Shown here: positions 7,159 through 8,970 of the stretch, piece by piece
Position numbering within the stretch: position 1 is the stretch's first letter
How the letters are laid out: every line of letters begins with the position of its first letter
From: JBJKPP01 sp046706145
GTDB taxonomy: Bacteria; Bacteroidota; Ignavibacteria; Ignavibacteriales; Ignavibacteriaceae
DNA: 8,970 nt
NCBI GenBank assembly: GCA_046706145.1
Contig: JBJKPP010000289.1
Coordinates: 1-8,970 of the forward strand
Direction: 5' to 3'
Made by a program: the position numbers and the translations under genes
Notes under the pieces: model-generated
Database searches by the model: none
The model's input: the letters and a program-made list of their open reading frames with translations, nothing else
What the model was told of the DNA's origin: nothing

Positions 7159-8250
7159 ATATTCTCTCCCCTTCCAGACAACCTTATGATTCAAAAAAAT
7201 CAACATAAAAGGTATAAAGAAAACATAAAGCACATAGTAAATCTGAAATGGTATAAAGTATTTTAGTCTGTCAGTTATAAGCAAGGCTTTATGTGAGTTG
7301 TAAACCAAGAAAAAGTCGAATATTATTTTTATAAGTGCCAAATATAACCACACAGGTGAGAAAAAGAAAGGTGTAAGCAATAGGAACAAATTTGCTAAAA
7401 AGCCGAAAACTAAGACTAAATAGCCTGATAACGGCACCCCAAGACCACCGACAGACCATCTCTTCTTTTGTCTGTAAAGTTCCTTTAAATTTTTGCAAGA
7501 CAGCGAGGTAACTAAAGCATCCGGGTTAATCGGAAAGATTATCTTATACTTTTTCAAATCATTAATAGCGTTAAGTAGTTGAAAATCCTCAGTAACACTA
7601 AAAGGTATTTTTTCATAGCCACCAACTTCAAGATATGCTTTTTTCCGGTAGGACATATTATTTCCTATGCAGCTTATAGGCATTCGCAAATTAATTGTTC
7701 CTGCACCAACTGTTTGCAGGTAAATAAAGTCGATCGCCTGCATTCCACTAAAAAAGCTATCCGCGGTTTGCGTAGTATAACCATCTACTATTGCAACATC
7801 TGATGTATAATACGAAGCTGTAGTACTAACCCACGTTGGACTAACTGCACAATCTGCGTCTGTAGTTAATATAATTTCTCCTTGTGCGATTTCTATTGCA
7901 TTGGCTAACGCATTAGTTTTACCTTTTAATTTACCAATTTCCTTTTTGGCTTTTATCTTCTTGAATTTTGATTTACCAGAAATAAAATTATCAATTATTT
8001 TCCCGGTATTGTCGGTAGAGTTATCATCAACTATTATTATTTCCAACTTTTCCGCAGGATAGATGATTTTATCCAGCGATTCCAGACATCTTAAAATATT
8101 TTCTTCTTCGTTTCTTGCTGCAACTACAACTGTCGCAGATGGGTATTCTTCTTCATTAATTCTAGGGAACATTTTTCTGGAACCAAAATAAAATATGCAT
8201 GTTTCTATCGCATAAACCAACACGATAACGAAGAATATTATTTCAAGCAT
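7156..8250 (-). CDS. Membrane-anchored family 2 glycosyltransferase (GT-A fold)
   Basis: A 364-residue inverting-type GT2 protein. A single membrane segment at 2-20 precedes the catalytic domain. Its motifs are VVVAARNEEENI at 41-52, VDDNS at 74-78 (nucleotide-sugar binding), the DxD metal site D131-A-D133, TED at 220-222 (likely catalytic base region) and QKKRW at 261-265 (the QxxRW motif of processive and related GT2 enzymes). About three or four hydrophobic segments follow between 275 and 355, and the protein ends VVWKGREY, a tail common in this subgroup. The active site should face the cytoplasm, transferring a sugar from a nucleotide donor to a lipid or other membrane-bound acceptor; donor and acceptor cannot be read from sequence. 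It starts 56 bases after RtcB and overlaps the radical SAM gene, its probable pathway partner. Relatives include CrtQ-like and HpnI-like transferases, but I would not assign either name. Confidence 0.92.
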   Translation of the reverse strand: MLEIIFFVIVLVYAIETCIFYFGSRKMFPRINEEEYPSATVVVAARNEEENILRCLESLDKIIYPAEKLEIIIVDDNSTDNTGKIIDNFISGKSKFKKIKAKKEIGKLKGKTNALANAIEIAQGEIILTTDADCAVSPTWVSTTASYYTSDVAIVDGYTTQTADSFFSGMQAIDFIYLQTVGAGTINLRMPISCIGNNMSYRKKAYLEVGGYEKIPFSVTEDFQLLNAINDLKKYKIIFPINPDALVTSLSCKNLKELYRQKKRWSVGGLGVPLSGYLVLVFGFLANLFLLLTPFFFSPVWLYLALIKIIFDFFLVYNSHKALLITDRLKYFIPFQIYYVLYVFFIPFMLIFLNHKVVWKGREY

Positions 8251-8306
8251 AGAGATAAATAATCGCGAGAATTTTTATAATGTTGAGTTACTTAAATATA
8301 TTAATT

Positions 8307-8970
8307 TTAGCCTTTAATAACTCCAATTGGTCTCAATTTAGCTACTTTTTTTGTTATTCCTTCTCGATGCATGACGTCGACCACATCGGATACATCTTTA
8401 TAGGCGTCGGACATTTCTTCGGCAATTGTGGCGTATCCTTTTGCTTGAATAACTATTCCTTTTCTTTTCAATTCCTCCACCAAATCTCTTCCTTTAACTT
8501 CTTTCTTTGCCTTTGTTCTGCTAAGATTTCTCCCCGCACCATGACATGAGCTGCCGAATGTTTCTTCCATAGCTTTTTCTGTTCCTACAGCTACAAAAGA
8601 ATATCGTCCCATGTCTCCAGGAATAAGTACTGGCTGACCTACGCTTTTATATTTGGAAGGAATCATATTATTGCCGGAAGGAAAAGCGCGCGTTGCTCCT
8701 TTCCGGTGAACACACACTTTTTTGCGTTCTCCATTTATATCGTGTTCTTCTATCTTAGCAATATTATGACAAACATCATAAATCAAATTAAATTCAAGTT
8801 CTGACTCTTTCATTTTAAAAGTTCGCATGAAGGCTTTCTTTGCCAAATGCATAATGACCTGTCTGTTATTCCACGCAAAATTAGCCGCCGCCTGCATTGC
8901 TGATAAATAATTCTTCCCTTCATTAGAACTTATAGGAGCACAAGCAAGCTGTTTATCAGGTAAAGAATAA
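8307..8970 (-). CDS. rtcB: RtcB family RNA-splicing ligase (partial, N-terminus beyond the window)
   Basis: The frame is open through the right edge, giving about 221 C-terminal residues. It begins in the conserved segment YSLPDKQLACAPISS, so the 196-residue stretch starting at the internal Met (8897) is not the true start. RtcB joins RNA 2',3'-cyclic phosphate or 3'-phosphate ends to 5'-OH ends using GTP and Mn2+, in tRNA splicing or RNA repair. Visible motifs are NEGKNYLSAMQAAANFAWNN, DVCHNIAKIEEH (His matching the metal ligand His329 of the Pyrococcus enzyme), HRKGATRAFPSG and SSCHGAGRNLSR (His matching the guanylylated His404). The two histidines are 75 residues apart, as in the archaeal enzyme, and the protein ends KLRPIGVIKG, a standard RtcB C-terminus. 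Whole RtcB proteins are about 400-500 residues, so roughly half is missing. No archease or RtcA gene is visible. The catalytic half looks intact. Confidence 0.96.
   Translation of the reverse strand, partial: YSLPDKQLACAPISSNEGKNYLSAMQAAANFAWNNRQVIMHLAKKAFMRTFKMKESELEFNLIYDVCHNIAKIEEHDINGERKKVCVHRKGATRAFPSGNNMIPSKYKSVGQPVLIPGDMGRYSFVAVGTEKAMEETFGSSCHGAGRNLSRTKAKKEVKGRDLVEELKRKGIVIQAKGYATIAEEMSDAYKDVSDVVDVMHREGITKKVAKLRPIGVIKG

Noticed and set aside
8251..8306. Promoter or terminator in the longest gap, between RtcB and the glycosyltransferase
   Set aside because: The gap has a TATAAAAATT run and a short TCGCGA palindrome on the minus strand, but no recognisable -33/-7 pair of the Bacteroidetes type and no stem followed by a T-run. 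This is not enough to call either.
8307..8897. RtcB-like gene starting at the Met at 8897 as a truncated, self-contained protein
   Set aside because: The frame stays open to the window edge and the upstream codons encode conserved RtcB sequence (LPDKQLACAPIS), so the Met is internal and the gene is simply cut by the window.

Overview
The window is AT-rich and densely packed, and every convincing gene lies on the minus strand, so the genes are read from the right edge to the left edge. The lineage suggested is the Bacteroidota/Ignavibacteria (Bacteroidetes-Chlorobi) group. The evidence is two PorV/PorQ-family outer-membrane proteins, a secreted beta-propeller ending in a type IX secretion (T9SS)-style FlgD-like sorting domain with a YPNPFSP motif, weak Shine-Dalgarno signals, and a glutamine directly after the predicted signal-peptidase I site in all four non-lipoprotein exported proteins. 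An ignavibacterium-like organism is my best guess, but no marker gene in the window proves it.

Layout in transcription order: the C-terminal part of an RtcB RNA ligase (cut by the right edge); a family 2 glycosyltransferase with membrane anchors; a radical SAM enzyme with a cysteine-rich C-terminus; a DUF1207-type outer-membrane protein; a site-2-type membrane metalloprotease (M50); an Ig-like lipoprotein; an Asp-box beta-propeller with a C-terminal sorting domain; a complete PorV/PorQ-family protein starting with TTG; and a second PorV/PorQ paralog cut by the left edge. Spacers run from 56 bases down to one-base overlaps. Two gene pairs (glycosyltransferase/radical SAM and lipoprotein/propeller) are joined by a TAATG stop-start overlap. 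No clear terminator or promoter separates any of the genes, so they could form one long transcript.

Functionally, the left half looks like a cell-surface module: a lipoprotein, a T9SS cargo protein and two PorV-like barrels that could receive or hold such cargo. The middle holds an envelope protease and a barrel protein of unknown function. The right half pairs a glycosyltransferase with a radical SAM enzyme that probably act in one pathway whose product I cannot name. RtcB is an RNA repair or tRNA splicing ligase and may be only a chance neighbour.

I found no RNA genes, CRISPR arrays, insertion sequences or attachment sites. No stretch without a gene exceeds about 60 bases.
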